Origin: Plantago major
Lineage: Eukaryota; Streptophyta; Magnoliopsida; Lamiales; Plantaginaceae
Direction of reading: 5' to 3'
NCBI GenBank assembly: GCA_026545765.1
Contig: CM048844.1
Location: 19,352,237-19,416,236, forward strand
DNA: 64,000 nucleotides
Part shown: positions 1 through 13,063 of the stretch, piece after piece
How the letters are laid out: every line of letters begins with the position of its first letter
Numbering within the stretch: position 1 is the first letter of the stretch
The notes under the pieces: generated by a model
The model's database searches: none
What the model saw: the letters and a program-made list of their open reading frames with translations, nothing else
What the model was told of the DNA's origin: nothing
Translations under genes and position numbers: made by a program

Positions 1-871
1 GTAAATTAGTCTAACTAGTTGTACTCATATTTTTGATTTGCTGTGAGCTCTACAAGGTGATTGTTTCACCATTAGTCTATTTTACCTATAGTTAGATTTG
101 CATTGAGTTATACAGTTGAAATATTCGAGCTTCGCGCTGGATTATACAAGTAAAAGATACATTATATAATTGACGGGACTTAAAAAAATTCGATCCGAAC
201 CTGAATCACAACTCCCATGCCCTCTGCCTCATCGACTCCCATCCGCCTCCATTTCCATATCGTCGTGCCTGCCTCTTCTCATCTTCCTCATCACTGGATT
301 GCCTACTTCTCTCCAGTCCTCCAGCCGCCTTGTTGCCTGTAGTTTGTAGTTTCACTTTACAGATCTTAATATACTAGGTTTGTAAATGTTCTGGCCTTGG
401 TATCATCTCACTTCTTAACGAAACGATCTCTTGTAACATCTTGGAGTTGTAAATGTTTATTTAAGCATACAAACTTTTGTCAAATTGAAACACGTGGCAT
501 ATATTTTGCTTCTCCATAACAAACAGACGGACTTTTAATCAGTGAAATCAGTTGAGTAAATTTTCTGATGATCCCTGTTCACCAACAATATAAATATGAT
601 GTTATTACTTCTCTCGACAAAGTAGGTTACCTTGGCTTTCAGAAAATGCTGCGTCATCCATTATTGGCTGAGCTGAACGTGGCTCATCAGTCTACACTGC
701 CTCCATGCTTATTTTTTATATTCATATTGATGTTCCACTGATTACTAAATGATGTATGAACTGTTCTTATCTGGCTTCATTCTCCCTTAATAATGAATTC
801 TAATGACTTTGTTTACACTGTTTGCAGAGCATCGTTTGCCTGCGTGCTTGTTTTCTGTTCATCTTTGAGCC
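1..871 (+). other. Upstream region and spliced 5' leader of CCT2
   Basis: No protein is recognised here. A pyrimidine-rich stretch at about 197-345 looks like a transcribed plant 5' leader. A clear acceptor (TTTGCAG ending at 827) followed by a short segment 828-871 leading into the CCT2 start codon indicates that the leader is spliced. The transcription start and the first non-coding exon cannot be fixed from sequence alone. Confidence 0.4.
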
Positions 872-1513
872 ATGGTATGTTGGATACTTGGATGTTCAAT
901 GTCTTTTTAATCCTGGGCTTACTCTTTCAATATCTTAACTTTTTGTATTGCATATTTAGGTCGAAAAACTTTTTAAAGATGAAGCTACAGAAGAAAAGGG
1001 GGAGCGTGCTAGAATGGTGAGTGTGATTTACAGTGATTCCAGTTGTTTAAGATACTCAGTTGGTGTTTACAATAACTGCAGCTTTCTCTTAACTGCTCAA
1101 ACACTGTTTTACCCCATAAGTAAGCTCTAGAAATTTGGAATGTTCATTTGTTAATTGCTGATTGGCAAGCGTTCTACATGTTACATACTTACATGTGTAC
1201 CATGTAGTATATTATTTTGTATGCCTACGCGCGAATAAATTGATGAGTACTGGTTTGTTTTTGTCACTGATAACTTGGTTTTATATTTCTATGTTAGGTT
1301 TCGTTCATTGGTGCAATGTCTATTGCGGACTTGGTGAAGACAACATTAGGACCTAAGGGAATGGTAAATGAGCTCTATCTTAATTTTGTTGCATTTAGTG
1401 TGAAATTATAAAATTTCCTTTTTCTCTTCCTGTTATAATTATGTTTATGATGATGATAACAATAAAAGTAGTCATCCTCATCATCATCATCATGATTATT
1501 ATTATTGTTGTTG

Positions 1514-1548
<35 letters not shown>

Positions 1549-1553
1549 ATTAA

Positions 1554-1646
<93 letters not shown>

Positions 1647-4600
1647 AAATTCATATAATTGTACACCCTTGCAGGATAAGATTTTGCAATCAGCAGGCAG
1701 AGGGCATAGTGTGACTGTTACAAATGATGGAGCAACTATCTTGAAGTCCCTTCACATTGATAATCCTGCTGCCAAAGTCCTTGTTGGTATCCTTGATTTA
1801 AAGTTATTGTCTTGTGCTGTAGTGTTGAAGGTTAGAATATTCATTTTTGGTGGAGTTTTTACTTTGCTGTCGTATTAGTGAACTTTGTAGAATTTTCATT
1901 TGACATCCTCAAAATTTAAAATCCAATTAATTGGCTGAAAGTGTACATTAGTTTAATAAATACCCTAAAGATTTTGTTTAAAGGAATGCGTCTTTGTCTT
2001 TCCTGTCAGTCCATGGTTATGGGTTAATGTATCTGTATATCCTTTGAATTTGCAATATCTCTAATAGGATCTGGATCATAATTATTGGAGATTATGTCAA
2101 AAGTGCATAGACAGTGAAACTGGAAAAAAGTCATTGGATCCACAGAATTCCTTAATTATAGTTGATAGATATTTCAAAGGTTCAAGATGATGAAGTAGGT
2201 GACGGGACAACTTCTGTTGTTGTTTTGGCTGGAGAGCTTTTGAGGGAGGCAGAGAAGTTGGTAAATGCAAAGATTCATCCGATGACTATTATTTCAGGTA
2301 TGTCTTTGTGCTTTCAATTTTTTTTTGTATTAGTACTACTACTACAGTTAATATTAACTGCTTCAGTTTTCTTGGCATCCATGTTTTATCTTGGATGTAA
2401 CTCACATAAGGATAAGGGTGATCTATTTGTCTTTGCATTTTCGTACACTCAACTTGCCCGTGAGTTCATTCACTTTGTTAGGTTTAACAGAATTTTTGCC
2501 CTTTTATATTCATGGTGCAGAAACCATAAATTGTGCTTAATTGTTTTTCAGGATATCGTATGGCAGCTGAATGTGCTAAAAATGCATTATTGGAGAAGGT
2601 TGTCGATAACAAACTGGATGCAGGTATATTATATTTGTAATTTCTTATAGAAAATTAGAAACCTCTAATTTAGTTTACAAAGATAGTGATCTCTTCCCAT
2701 TTTTTATAGTTTAAAAGCACCCTCTGTCGCCTACTCAACAATGTTGAATTTCACTGGTCTTGTAGAAAGTGTATTTTAAATATTATTATCAATTGTTAAA
2801 GGTACCCTTGGCACTTCTATAGGATTTTTGCAGTCTAGAATCTAGATCAAAAGAGTATGACTGAACAATCTTCATTACCTGCCAGATTCAAATGTTTCAT
2901 CTGGTTCTCATTTTTCTTGTTTTTAAATTTTGATCTTACCCTTTCAGAGAAATTCAAAGATGATCTGATGAAGATTGCAATGACTACTTTGAGCTCCAAG
3001 ATTCTTTCTCAGGATAAAATACATTTTGCTAAATTAGCTGTTGATGCTGTCATGAGGTTAAAGGTACCTCTTTCTCCGTATGTATAACCTTCTGAGTCTG
3101 CAACTTGGTGAGAGGGGGTTTCCTCGAGTATACTATTGAGATTTTTACTCCCTAACGGGTAGTTCATAATATATATGCAATATAGATTGCTGGCAACAAG
3201 CAACCTTAGCATTTTGTATTGGGTGTGGCCTTCATTTGTCTAAAACTATGTGAGAAAGAGGGTGAGCATGTACTTTAGACTTTACTCTATGAAACATCAA
3301 TGCCAATGATGGTTTGCTAGAGAAGTCTCCTATTGTGTCATGTTATAGTGGACCCAGAAGAAGTTTCTTTTGTGTTTCTTCTATTCAAACTAAACTAACA
3401 TTTGGATATGTGATCAGAGCTCCGTTTTGTTTGTCTTTCCATCTCCTTTTGCCAGTAATTTTCTCATCTGAGCTTTAGCTGGCAACCATGGTTCATTAGT
3501 TACGATATATCAGGCACTTTCTGTCCAATTCAGTGCGCTCCCCAAAAAAAAAAAAAAAAAACTTTTCCAGCCAAATCCTTTTTGGCATAAGTTTGAGTAT
3601 AACTATAATGTGTATTTGCCTAATTGAATCAAGTTTTCATGGACGGGCATCTTTATTCGCAGAGAGTTATGTGTTATGTATGTTATCTGCTATTTTAAAT
3701 GTGTGAATTGATCTACTTCTGTAACGGTGAGCGTTTTTTGTGCATGAGATAATATATTTATGTGACTTTTGCATGTCTAATGTGGTCCCTTTTCTCTATT
3801 TGAGCTCAGCTTGCAATCTGAGCATCTTTGAGTTTGTTTTATAATTATTGGGGCCCCCAAGTTGGTTTAGTCTCTTCTTTTCTCTGTCTTTCCCCATTTT
3901 CTTTACTGGTATCGTGTTTGAAATGACAGGGTAGCACAAATTTGGAGTCCATTCAAATCATAAAGAAACCAGGAGGTGCATTGAAGGATTCATTTTTAGA
4001 TGAAGGGTGAGCATTATATATTCGAAGAAACACATTTTCCATATGTTAATCGAACTTTATTACTTGTTTCACCTTCTTTGAGGATTATATTGCATGATTG
4101 TAGTTTGTATGGTGGAAGCGTGAGTAATTCTGAGTTTTTGGGAGATAGGTTTTTCTTGCTGGTGATTTGTGTTATTAAATTTGAGCCTTACTGTGTTAGT
4201 CCGTTAGGTATGGTGGAGAAGTTATATGCCTGTGTGTGTTTGTGTCATGTGTCTTCCTCACCTTTTAGTAGGCATGCGACCTGTATTTTCTTGGATTCCA
4301 GGGGAAGAGTTAGGGGCAAAGAATGACACCATCCTTGTTTTACCTCTTAGTGCATATACTGGATTTTAAGTTCCTATGAACGTATATGCCTATTTCTCAT
4401 GCTGCAGTAATTGATTACAATGAAGACTTCTTTTGAAAACATTATTCCCCGCCATATTCTTTGTATGCAATTGAGTTGATTTGCTGTGTTTCGTTGGCAA
4501 TCTCATCATATAATTTTACTATCATTTTTTCTTTATTTCTGAACATTCTGTATAATACAGATTTATTCTGGACAAGAAAATTGGTGTAGGCCAACCTAAA

Positions 4601-7003
4601 CGGATTGAAAATGCTAAGATTTTGGTGGCAAATACTGCAATGGACACCGACAAAGTAAAAATTTATGGGGCACGTGTACGTGTTGATTCGATGGCTAAGG
4701 TGGCTGAGATTGAAGGAGCTGAAAAGGAAAAGATGAGGGAGAAGGCTAATAAGATTATTAATCATGGGATAAACTGCTTTGTTAACCGGCAGCTAATTTA
4801 CAATTTCCCAGAAGAACTATTTGCTGATGCTGGAATTCTAGCAATAGAGCATGCAGATTTTGATGGTATTGAGCGGCTAGGTCTTGTTACTGGAGGCGAG
4901 ATAGCGTCAACTTTTGATAATCCTGAATCAGTTAAGCTTGGGCATTGCAAGCTCATTGAAGAGATTATGATAGGAGAGGACAGATTGATCCACTTCTCTG
5001 GGGTCGCTATGGGCCAAGCATGTACAATTGTGCTGAGAGGCGCAAGGTACCTTATCATGCTATGTCTTTAACTTATTTTTCTTTTAATTCACACGCTGTA
5101 GATCATTCACTACTGTGTACAACAAGGTTTAGGACATCTCTACTAGATAATTCTCCCATTATTGGTTATTAGTAATATTTATAAAGTGCCTTTATGGTTT
5201 GGCCTATAGACAGAAGGCTCATAAGATCAACTGGAAAGGTTTTCAACAGCAACATAACTGCTGCAATAAAGTCACCCAGTGGGGATTTTGACATTTATAA
5301 AAAAAAAATACTAAGTTGGGTCCTTGCTTGAACGTCACATAAATTGCGAAGTAGTGATAATCTTGTAAAACAGTAAAAGGATTTCTTCTGTTCTTTTTCA
5401 TTTATCTTGATGAGGCTTCCTCATTAGCGCTTAGCAGTAGTTGACTAGTTTCTTTGTGATTCTAATTGGTAATTCCTCATTACCAAAAGTGATGTTCGTT
5501 CAAGCATGTACAGATTAGGAACATAAACAGTTCTGCTACATGGAAGGGGGTATATAGGTTCTTTTGTGTTCTCCTATCTCTTTCCATTTCAATATCCTGA
5601 TGCTGTTTGACTTTTGTCAAGTAGTATTACTCTTTAATTGATTTTTATTTGTTCAATTAAGTTATGCATCTACGTACCCAATATGTTGGTGCATGATAGA
5701 GTTTAAGTTGGTCCTATTCTTAATAACCTATAAAACTAGAAGACTAAAAGTTTTCCTATTCTTTTGGCAGCGCGCATATGTTGGACGAAGCTGAAAGATC
5801 TCTGCATGATGCCCTGTGTGTGCTATCTCAGACTGTCAATGACAGCAGGGTTTTGCTTGGAGGCGGATGGCCTGAGATGGTGATGGCAAAGGCAGTTGAT
5901 GAACTTGCCAGAAAGACTCCTGGGAAAAGATCTCATGCCATTGAAGCCTTTTCGCGAGCACTTGTCGCCATCCCAACTACCATTGCTGACAATGCTGGAC
6001 TTGACAGTGCTGAGTTGATAGCTCAACTTCGTGCGGAGCACCACAATGAAGAAAGTTCTGCTGGAATTGATGTCATCATCGGAGCTGTAAGTATCTTTGG
6101 AGCCGTCTTGTGCCTAATTTCTTGCGTTTGGGTGTCCATTTTGCATCCTTGTTTTTTATCATTTAGTTTGCTTGATGCATATACTTGTTCTATTTTTCCA
6201 TTTGCACAATGATTTCTGTGTATTCTCATATATGTTTATGTTTCACTTTCACAGGATAATTTTATTCAACTAGACGTGTTGGATCCAACTTTTCATTACT
6301 ATATTGAAGTATTAGGTCACTCCGGGACACACACAAATGCCACTCTTTCATGATCCTTAACCATTAGCACAAAATAATGAAAATATGCCTCCACACTCTT
6401 AAAATTACCATAAAAGTATTCTATACATGACCTTACTAAAAAAGTACTAGTACTGCTGTGCTGAGGTACTAGGATGTCTGTCTTGTTCATCCTACAAATT
6501 TTGCTCAAGCTAACCATATCGCCGAACTGCTTTCTGTGATTTATCTTCTTTTAGGTCTCTTTAGCCTCAGATTATTGGATGCTTTGCACAAACTTGGTTT
6601 GCATGGCCAGAATTACAAAACTCCTTACGTTCTAACAAAACTAGAATATGAAATACTCTAAACTACGAAGTAATTAATATCTTATTATTAAAGATCTCCA
6701 TCAATAACTTTGAAACTTGAAAGATGACATTATTTGTGACCTATTTTAGCACGTTTTCTGGATACCTAAAAAATAGAATCTTTTCACTGGAAACATTAGG
6801 GAAGCTTAAATTCATGACTAATTTCTTTATGATTTTTGAACTTTTTTCTCGTGCAGGTTGGAAATATGGCAGAACTGGGAATATCAGAGGCATTCAAAGT
6901 GAAGCAGGCTGTACTGCTTTCAGCAACTGAAGCTACTGAGATGATATTGAGGGTCGATGAAATTATCACATGTGCACCGCGAAGAAGAGAGGACAGAATG
7001 TAG
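872..7003 (+). CDS. CCT2: T-complex protein 1 subunit beta (CCT2), group II chaperonin subunit
   Basis: Cytosolic TRiC/CCT beta subunit; the hetero-oligomeric double ring folds actin, tubulin and other clients using ATP. Eleven coding exons join in frame: 872-874, 960-1016, 1298-1363, 1675-1786, 2169-2297, 2552-2623, 2948-3063, 3930-4006, 4561-5046, 5771-6086 and 6857-7003, giving 526 residues; the Arabidopsis subunit is about 527. Chaperonin signatures are visible: NDGAT (59-63), GDGTT (90-94, nucleotide-binding and hydrolysis loop) and GGG (403-405), with the C-terminus ending in RRREDRM. The start codon is the last three bases of its exon and is followed directly by GTATGT. This start is chosen because the next exon continues with [18 protein letters not shown], the conserved N-terminus of plant CCT2. 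All introns are GT-AG. Identification is firm; only the isolated start codon needs transcript support. Confidence 0.95.
1476..1644 (+). repeat. Compound ATC/ATT/ATG microsatellite in a CCT2 intron
   Basis: A trinucleotide tract runs from ATC through ATT units to a pure ATG block and ends about 30 bases before the 3' splice site (AG at 1673-1674). It creates a long open but meaningless reading frame of isoleucines and methionines. Length polymorphism is likely. Confidence 0.9.
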
Positions 7004-8740
7004 AATGTGAACAATGATTTCATCATGTGTGAGATGCCTTCTGAAATGTCCATGTAAACTGGGATTGAGAATTGACACCCCTCAGGGGGTCAAACTTTAA
7101 ATGTCATGGCGTTTTATTTTGACATAACCATGTCAGCCATTAGTAACTATTGCGAGCTTTCATTTTATGTAACAATTTCATTGAAGTGGTGTGCTGATAT
7201 TTTTTAGTGTTATCCTCGTGTGAGCTTGAGCTTTGGCAGTTTTTTTTTTTCTAAAATAAATTTGTCACAGTATCCGCTATCCGCTATATGCGACTTAATC
7301 CAACCGAACACTGTAGGACACTTTGGTAGCTTGGTTTATCCTATTAGGGACTGAACTCAGACTCTCAAAAAAGACACCATTCGTGAGCACACTCTGTCAA
7401 TAAAGTTGAGATGGATCTGGAGTAAAATCATTACACCACTTAAGGAAGTGAATCAGGTTACTGGAATAAATTTATTTGGCACTCAGTTTTGACCATTTAG
7501 AGTGAAATAATTGACAAGGAGAATATATATATATATTGTGTACACGTGGATTGAGCCCTTTATTCGTTTCTTGCAATGCTCTTCTCTTCACTTGTTTGGA
7601 AGGAAAGGTGGAGGTATATGTATAATGGTAATCTTGTTTGGTCAAAGGCATCTATCTATATGTGGTTCATGTTGCACAAACTGACCCATTTTCAGAATAG
7701 ACGTTTTATCCTCCTGCTTTTCACTTGCTCTATCATTATTGGACTACGTATTTATTTACATAAAATCATGTGCTATTGGCTTATGAGAAGCCTACAAAAT
7801 AATTTTGCCCTTCAAAATTTTAAGTTTGATGCAATTTGTCCAGACTCATTTATATTTGAGGGGACAAACTGCACCAAATTTGAAGTTTGAAACAATATGG
7901 AGAAACTTTCCACATACAAATTTCATGGGGCACTTTGCACCTCACATATGTACATTGACTTATGCTCTTATGCTTCAGCAGTGCGCAAAAAGCTATTGGA
8001 GTACCGAAGTAGAGTATGCATATAATCATTTAAAGAACGGTTAATCTAGGTTGCATAATTCAGTCTAGAGTTCCATAGTAGCCTGACTTGCATGAGTTTG
8101 TGATAAGTTTTCTTTTTTGCTCTTCAAATTGAATGGGATAAGTTTGTGCGACTTATGTAGGGATACTAATATGATACACATGTGTATGGTGTGTAAGGTA
8201 TATGTTCATGCGTCACATACTACAAATTAAAATCTCAATTTCAAAATAAATATATTATTCCTTAAAATACAAGATGCTTTACAACCCGTCTTGAAAAAAA
8301 ATAATAAAAGATTTATAAATGATATTACAATTTTAAGTATTTAGCAATCTAGAATTTCATGTCGATATGCTTTAGGTAAGTCAATAGAATACATCTTTTT
8401 TACGAGAGACGGATCAACAATACTTGTTTCACTAAAAACATTTATATATTTATCTTATAACATCGCGTGTTTATTATTATTATTATCCTTGTGTTACCCG
8501 CATTAGTAAAAAAGTAATGTTCGTAATTGAACATGTGATGTTGGTCCCGTTTTTCCTATCTTAGAGAGACGGTCTATCATAGAAGATGCTCAAACGAGAG
8601 ACATATGCGTATTTTATGATTGTTTAGACCAGACGTAACACACCAAAGTTTCAGAGAAGTTTTAGAGATTGAGAACGCTACTTGTACCAACAAGTTGCAG
8701 CTTTCTTTTTGTAATCTATCCTTAAATTACGATTGTGCCG
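7004..8740. other. Intergenic CCT2-VOZ1 region, no gene seen
   Basis: It contains the CCT2 3' untranslated region at the start (with a small palindrome ACCCCTCAGGGGGT near 7077-7090) and AT-rich spacer. Short motifs typical of decayed plant transposons occur around 8270-8600, but I could define no element ends. Open frames here have no recognisable family or splice context. Confidence 0.5.
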
Positions 8741-8741
8741 G

Positions 8742-8748
8742 TATAAAA
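8742..8748 (+). promoter_or_regulatory. Probable TATA box of VOZ1
   Basis: TATAAAA lies in GTATAAAAGG at 8741-8750, followed by a GA-rich leader (about 8880-8960). A 5' UTR donor (CAG ending at 9003, then GTAAATT) and an acceptor (TTTGCAG ending at 9516) place the start codon in a second exon. Spacing suits a spliced 5' leader. Inferred from sequence only. Confidence 0.55.
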
Positions 8749-9556
8749 GGTTGGGCCTCAACCCGCAAAGCGACAATGCGTCACGTATTATACTTACCAC
8801 CAAAAGAAAAAAGAAAAAGGAAATTGATGAAATTTAATTTCTTTTCCTCCCCTTTCATGAATATATTTGCAGAGAATCGATTTTTCTGAATTATAAGAGA
8901 GAAGAAGAGAAGAGAATCATATTCACAATTCATAGAAAAAAAGGAGAAAAGGAAGAACCATCACTTTACGAGTTTACTCTCTTTCTCTCTCTAGCTGTAG
9001 CAGGTAAATTTGGGGTTCTTCTTTCTCATCTCGATCAATCTCAACAAAAACCCATATGTTAAGAGCACCTTTTTTTCTACTGTTGTGAACTTGCCTATAC
9101 TGTTTCTGTATATTTCATTCTGGTTTGTTTTGGTAATTGTCTAAATTATTGTCACTGTATGCTCTGCCCCTTGCTTTTGAACTTGTTTTCTGTTTGAAGT
9201 AAGCGAATTTGAGGTTTGCCTGTGATTTAGGGTTTGTAGTTTCTGCTACTGTGAGGTTTGGGCATCTGATTCCAAGGGCATAATTCCTGCCCCTTTACTT
9301 TTTATTGCATTTTTTTAGGAATATTATCTATATTTTCTTCGATCTGCCATTGATTTGGTGTTCATAATGTATGTGTGATTTTTTTCCTTTTCTCACTTGC
9401 TGTTTTAGCTGTAAACAAGAGTAGCAGCTGTTTTCTTTTTTTCTTTGGATAATATCTCTGAATTGTTGGTGGTCTGGAGCTGTTGGATAACTAGTGCTAT
9501 TTGTTCCTGTTTGCAGCCTCTCTGGTAGAAAGTAGGGTGAACTTTGTTCTAGTTTG

Positions 9557-11393
9557 ATGGGAAAGGGTTCGAAGAGCGGTGCGTGCAAATCAGCATCGCA
9601 CAAGCTCTTCAAAGATCGAGCTAACACTCGTGTAGATGATCTTCAAGGCATGTTCAGTACTCTCCAGTCGATCAGGAACGATCGCTCGAGTGATGTGGCT
9701 TTGATTGAAGAGCAGGTTCACCAGATGCTTCGTGAATTTAAGTCTGAGCTCAATCAGCCCTCTCCAGCGTCTTCACTGCAACAGGTAATGCTTCTGTCAG
9801 GGGATATACACGTCTTTTCCTGGCATTTACATTGAAACGATATGCACTGTAGGCTGTTAGACGTGGAGGGGTACCGTTTGGTTTAATGAGAAAGGGTCCC
9901 ATTGAACAGGGAATCTCTTAGAGCTGCTTATGACCATAGGTGTTTTAATCTCGTTTTGTGATGACTGGTAATGTTGCCATCTATCCACTCTTCACCTCCT
10001 GGGTACACAAGGATTTTAGCCGGCACACTCATAGGGAGAATGATATGCATTGTTCTCGGTTCTTGCACATGGAAGAGTTCTTGTCCACACGTGGAAAACA
10101 TTTTTCACTACCTTTCATAGGAAAACACCAACTTTACTTTAGACCCATTGGAGAAAATCATGATAAAATTCCAATATTTGCTTTTGTCAGGTAGGCAGAT
10201 GATGTGGTCTGTTGTTGCCCTTAGACGTCTGTCCTCTCTGTGCTCGTGATTTGATGTATATCTTTGTTAGAAGGGAATCTAGGTTAGGCAACTTGGAGTT
10301 TGCTTGTGAGCCTGGGCGTCTTAAGTTTTTGCTACACCATACTTTGCAAAAAAGAATAAACATCTATGCACTTGTCAACATCTGGATTACAATGCTTAAA
10401 TTTGCTGGTTTTTTTTCCTTTTAGGGAGGGAGCCTTGGCTCTGATATTAAGCGGCTACTGCAGCATTATGAGGAGGATGATGATGCAACCAGTGCATTAG
10501 CTTCTCTAAAGCCAGAACCTGATATACAAAAGGTTGCTGATGGCTCTGTCCTTCAAGAGGTGATTAGTATTCACTTTCAAATTCTTTCTTTTATCTGTAT
10601 TCATTAGGTTGATCAAGCGTGTATACGTTTTAATATGTCATGCTTTATCTGTTGATTTTTACACTTATATTAGCTTTGTGATACATTAGAAGATTTATTA
10701 TCTCTGTCAAAACTTTACTTTGTTTTATACTATATGCGAATATGTTATTATACTTGCAAATAACATATTGGATCAATCATATTGGAAATCAATTTAAATA
10801 CCCTGAATTACTCATTATATCCTCAGAACTCCCTTAACATAATCAGACACGTGATGCATTTTCAATCCCATTTCTTCCCCATAGATGCATATTATGTTTC
10901 AGAGTCTCTGTCCTTTTAATTTCATCAGACCACAATGGTGCATGGTTTGCATTGTGTTGATGAGCACGAGGCAGTTTGCTGATGTGTGGCTGCGTGTTTA
11001 CTCGTGCATTATCGTGTTTCAGTGGCACATGCATATCTCCACCCCATTCGATGTTAGTTTGTGCCGATGCATAGTTGAGACTTGGTATTAGTCTATGCAT
11101 TGGTTGGACGGATACGAATGATGGTGGTCATCATAAGTTTTCAATTTGGTGATTTATTTGTAAAAAATTATCATTGTACTTGATTAATTAAATAAATTGA
11201 TATAATGTTCGTCTTCCTAATTTTATGCATTGAGGGTAAATTACGAAAAATATATGGTTTGGGTACTTGGGTGAAACAAAATTAATGCAAAATGTACTTG
11301 AGAGGAATAAAATATGGCTTGACTTTAGAGAAAGAAAGTTTGTAAAATGAAACCCCAGAGGAATTTCGATTTCTTCAAGAATAAAAAAAATTC

Positions 11394-11466
<73 letters not shown>

Positions 11467-13063
11467 CTGTACTTTCATTAGTATATGTCAATGCGGTCCT
11501 TAATACTTGTGATGAAATGTTTGGCTTCAGTGTGCTCTCTCTGTGTTTGTAATTAGTACCTATCTTTGTACAATTATCGTTTTGCACTCTTGTCATGGAA
11601 GCTGTGTATAATTAATAGAGTAATTGTGAATTGGCAACTTATTAATTGTCAAAATTGGCATTTGCTTCCTAAACTGGCCCTTACCTATTTTGTTTGATGC
11701 AGGTTTTCAATATATCCAAGGGTCCTGAGCAACATGGTTTGGAGTTGGCTGATCAATGCAAAAATGATGGCATTGGAGTTAACAACAATATGGGAATAAA
11801 TAGCATGAATATGGAATCCTTCTCGGAATGGAATTCATTTGATTTCAATCAAGTATTTGAACCACATTACTATCCTGAGTTTGACGCAACTGGTTATGTT
11901 GCGGAAGATGGTATGCATCAGGATTCGGGCTATCAACAGAGCATGTTCCCCCCTCCACCTGCTGCCTTTTTGGGGCAAAAATGCGCCCTTTGGGATTGTC
12001 CAAGGCCAGCTTTAAGTTTAGACTGGTCTGTGAAAGCTATTGACTACTGCAGTGCTCATCATTCTTCGCTTGCACCTAGTGAAGGCTACCCGGGTAGTCC
12101 TCCAATTGTACGACCTGGAGGCATTGTCTTAAAGGATAATTTACTTTTTGCTGCTCTTGGTGCAAAGGCGCTCGGAAAAGAAGTTGGTATTCCTGAATGT
12201 GAAGGTGCTGCTACCACAAAGTCCCCTTGGAATGCAAATGGTTAGTTGGTTGTTTGTTCCTCGTATATTTGGCTAATTATTTGAGGAACTTTGATGTGAA
12301 ATCTTGAAGTCTATGCGAAATTCCAGGTTGACCCATAATTTCAGAAAGTTTCACCAAAACCCTTTTTAAAAATTCTTGCCTTCTCCATACGAAACTGGTG
12401 TATGTAAATTTTTGTCGTCCTGGATCTTTTGTAATTGAGCCATACTTTTGGGTAGCACGATTAACTGTTCGTTAGTACTTTATTGCTTGCATGACTGATT
12501 TGTTTTCATGGTATTTGACAGAGCTCTTTGATTATGCCATTTTGGATGGTGAAACAATCAGGGAATGGTTGTTCTTTGACAAACCTCGTAGAGCATTTGA
12601 AAGTGGAAATAGAAAGCAACGATCCTTGCCAGATTATGTTGGAAGGGGCTGGCATGAATCGAGGAAACAAGTGGTGAATGAGTTTGGAGGTCTCAAGAGA
12701 TCCTACTACATGGACCCACAGCCAATGGAAAATTATGAGTGGCACCTCTACGAGTATGAAATCAACAAATATGACACATGTGCATTGTATAGACTTGAGT
12801 TCAAACGTGTGGATGGGAAAAAGTCTGTCAAAGGAAAACTGAGTAATGATTCTGTTGCTGATTTGCAAAAGCAGATGTGCAGGCTGACTGCTGTCCCAAA
12901 TGAAAAGCAGCGCCCAGTCAAGGGAAGGGGAAGAGCTAATACTAAAAATGGAACTGGAACCATTTCCCCTGCTTCTAATGCAACGGCAAGTCCAGGTGAA
13001 GTGTACGGAAGAGGTGAACTGCTTGATTATCTTGTTGACGACATTGATGGATATTACAAATAA
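9557..13063 (+). CDS. VOZ1: VOZ transcription factor (vascular plant one zinc-finger protein, VOZ1-like)
   Basis: Plant-specific transcription factor; in Arabidopsis VOZ1/VOZ2 act with phytochrome B in flowering and in stress responses, shuttling from cytoplasm to nucleus. Four coding exons, 9557-9784, 10425-10559, 11703-12240 and 12522-13063, give 480 residues, close to the 486 of AtVOZ1. Domain A is N-terminal and begins [18 protein letters not shown]. Domain B carries the single zinc finger with putative ligands C215, C220, C237 and H241, in the same C-x4-C ... C-x3-H arrangement as AtVOZ2. The basic DNA-binding part follows ([16 protein letters not shown], then the YYMDPQP and WHLYEYEIN blocks that resemble NAC domains). 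The start is the first ATG after the leader intron and matches the family N-terminus. A long AT microsatellite lies in coding intron 2. Identification is firm; assignment to VOZ1 rather than VOZ2 is by overall resemblance. Confidence 0.94.
11396..11463. repeat. (TA)n microsatellite in the VOZ1 intron between exons 2 and 3
   Basis: An uninterrupted alternating TA tract of about 66 bases lies in the 1.1-kb intron (10560-11702). It is likely hypervariable and self-complementary. Confidence 0.95.

Noticed and set aside
1441-1878. 145-codon open frame rich in Ile and Met
   Set aside because: It is the trinucleotide microsatellite in a CCT2 intron read through into exon 4; not a separate gene.
7576-8044. 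Frames of 104 and 79 codons between CCT2 and VOZ1
   Set aside because: No homology recognised, AT-rich, no splice signals or promoter context.
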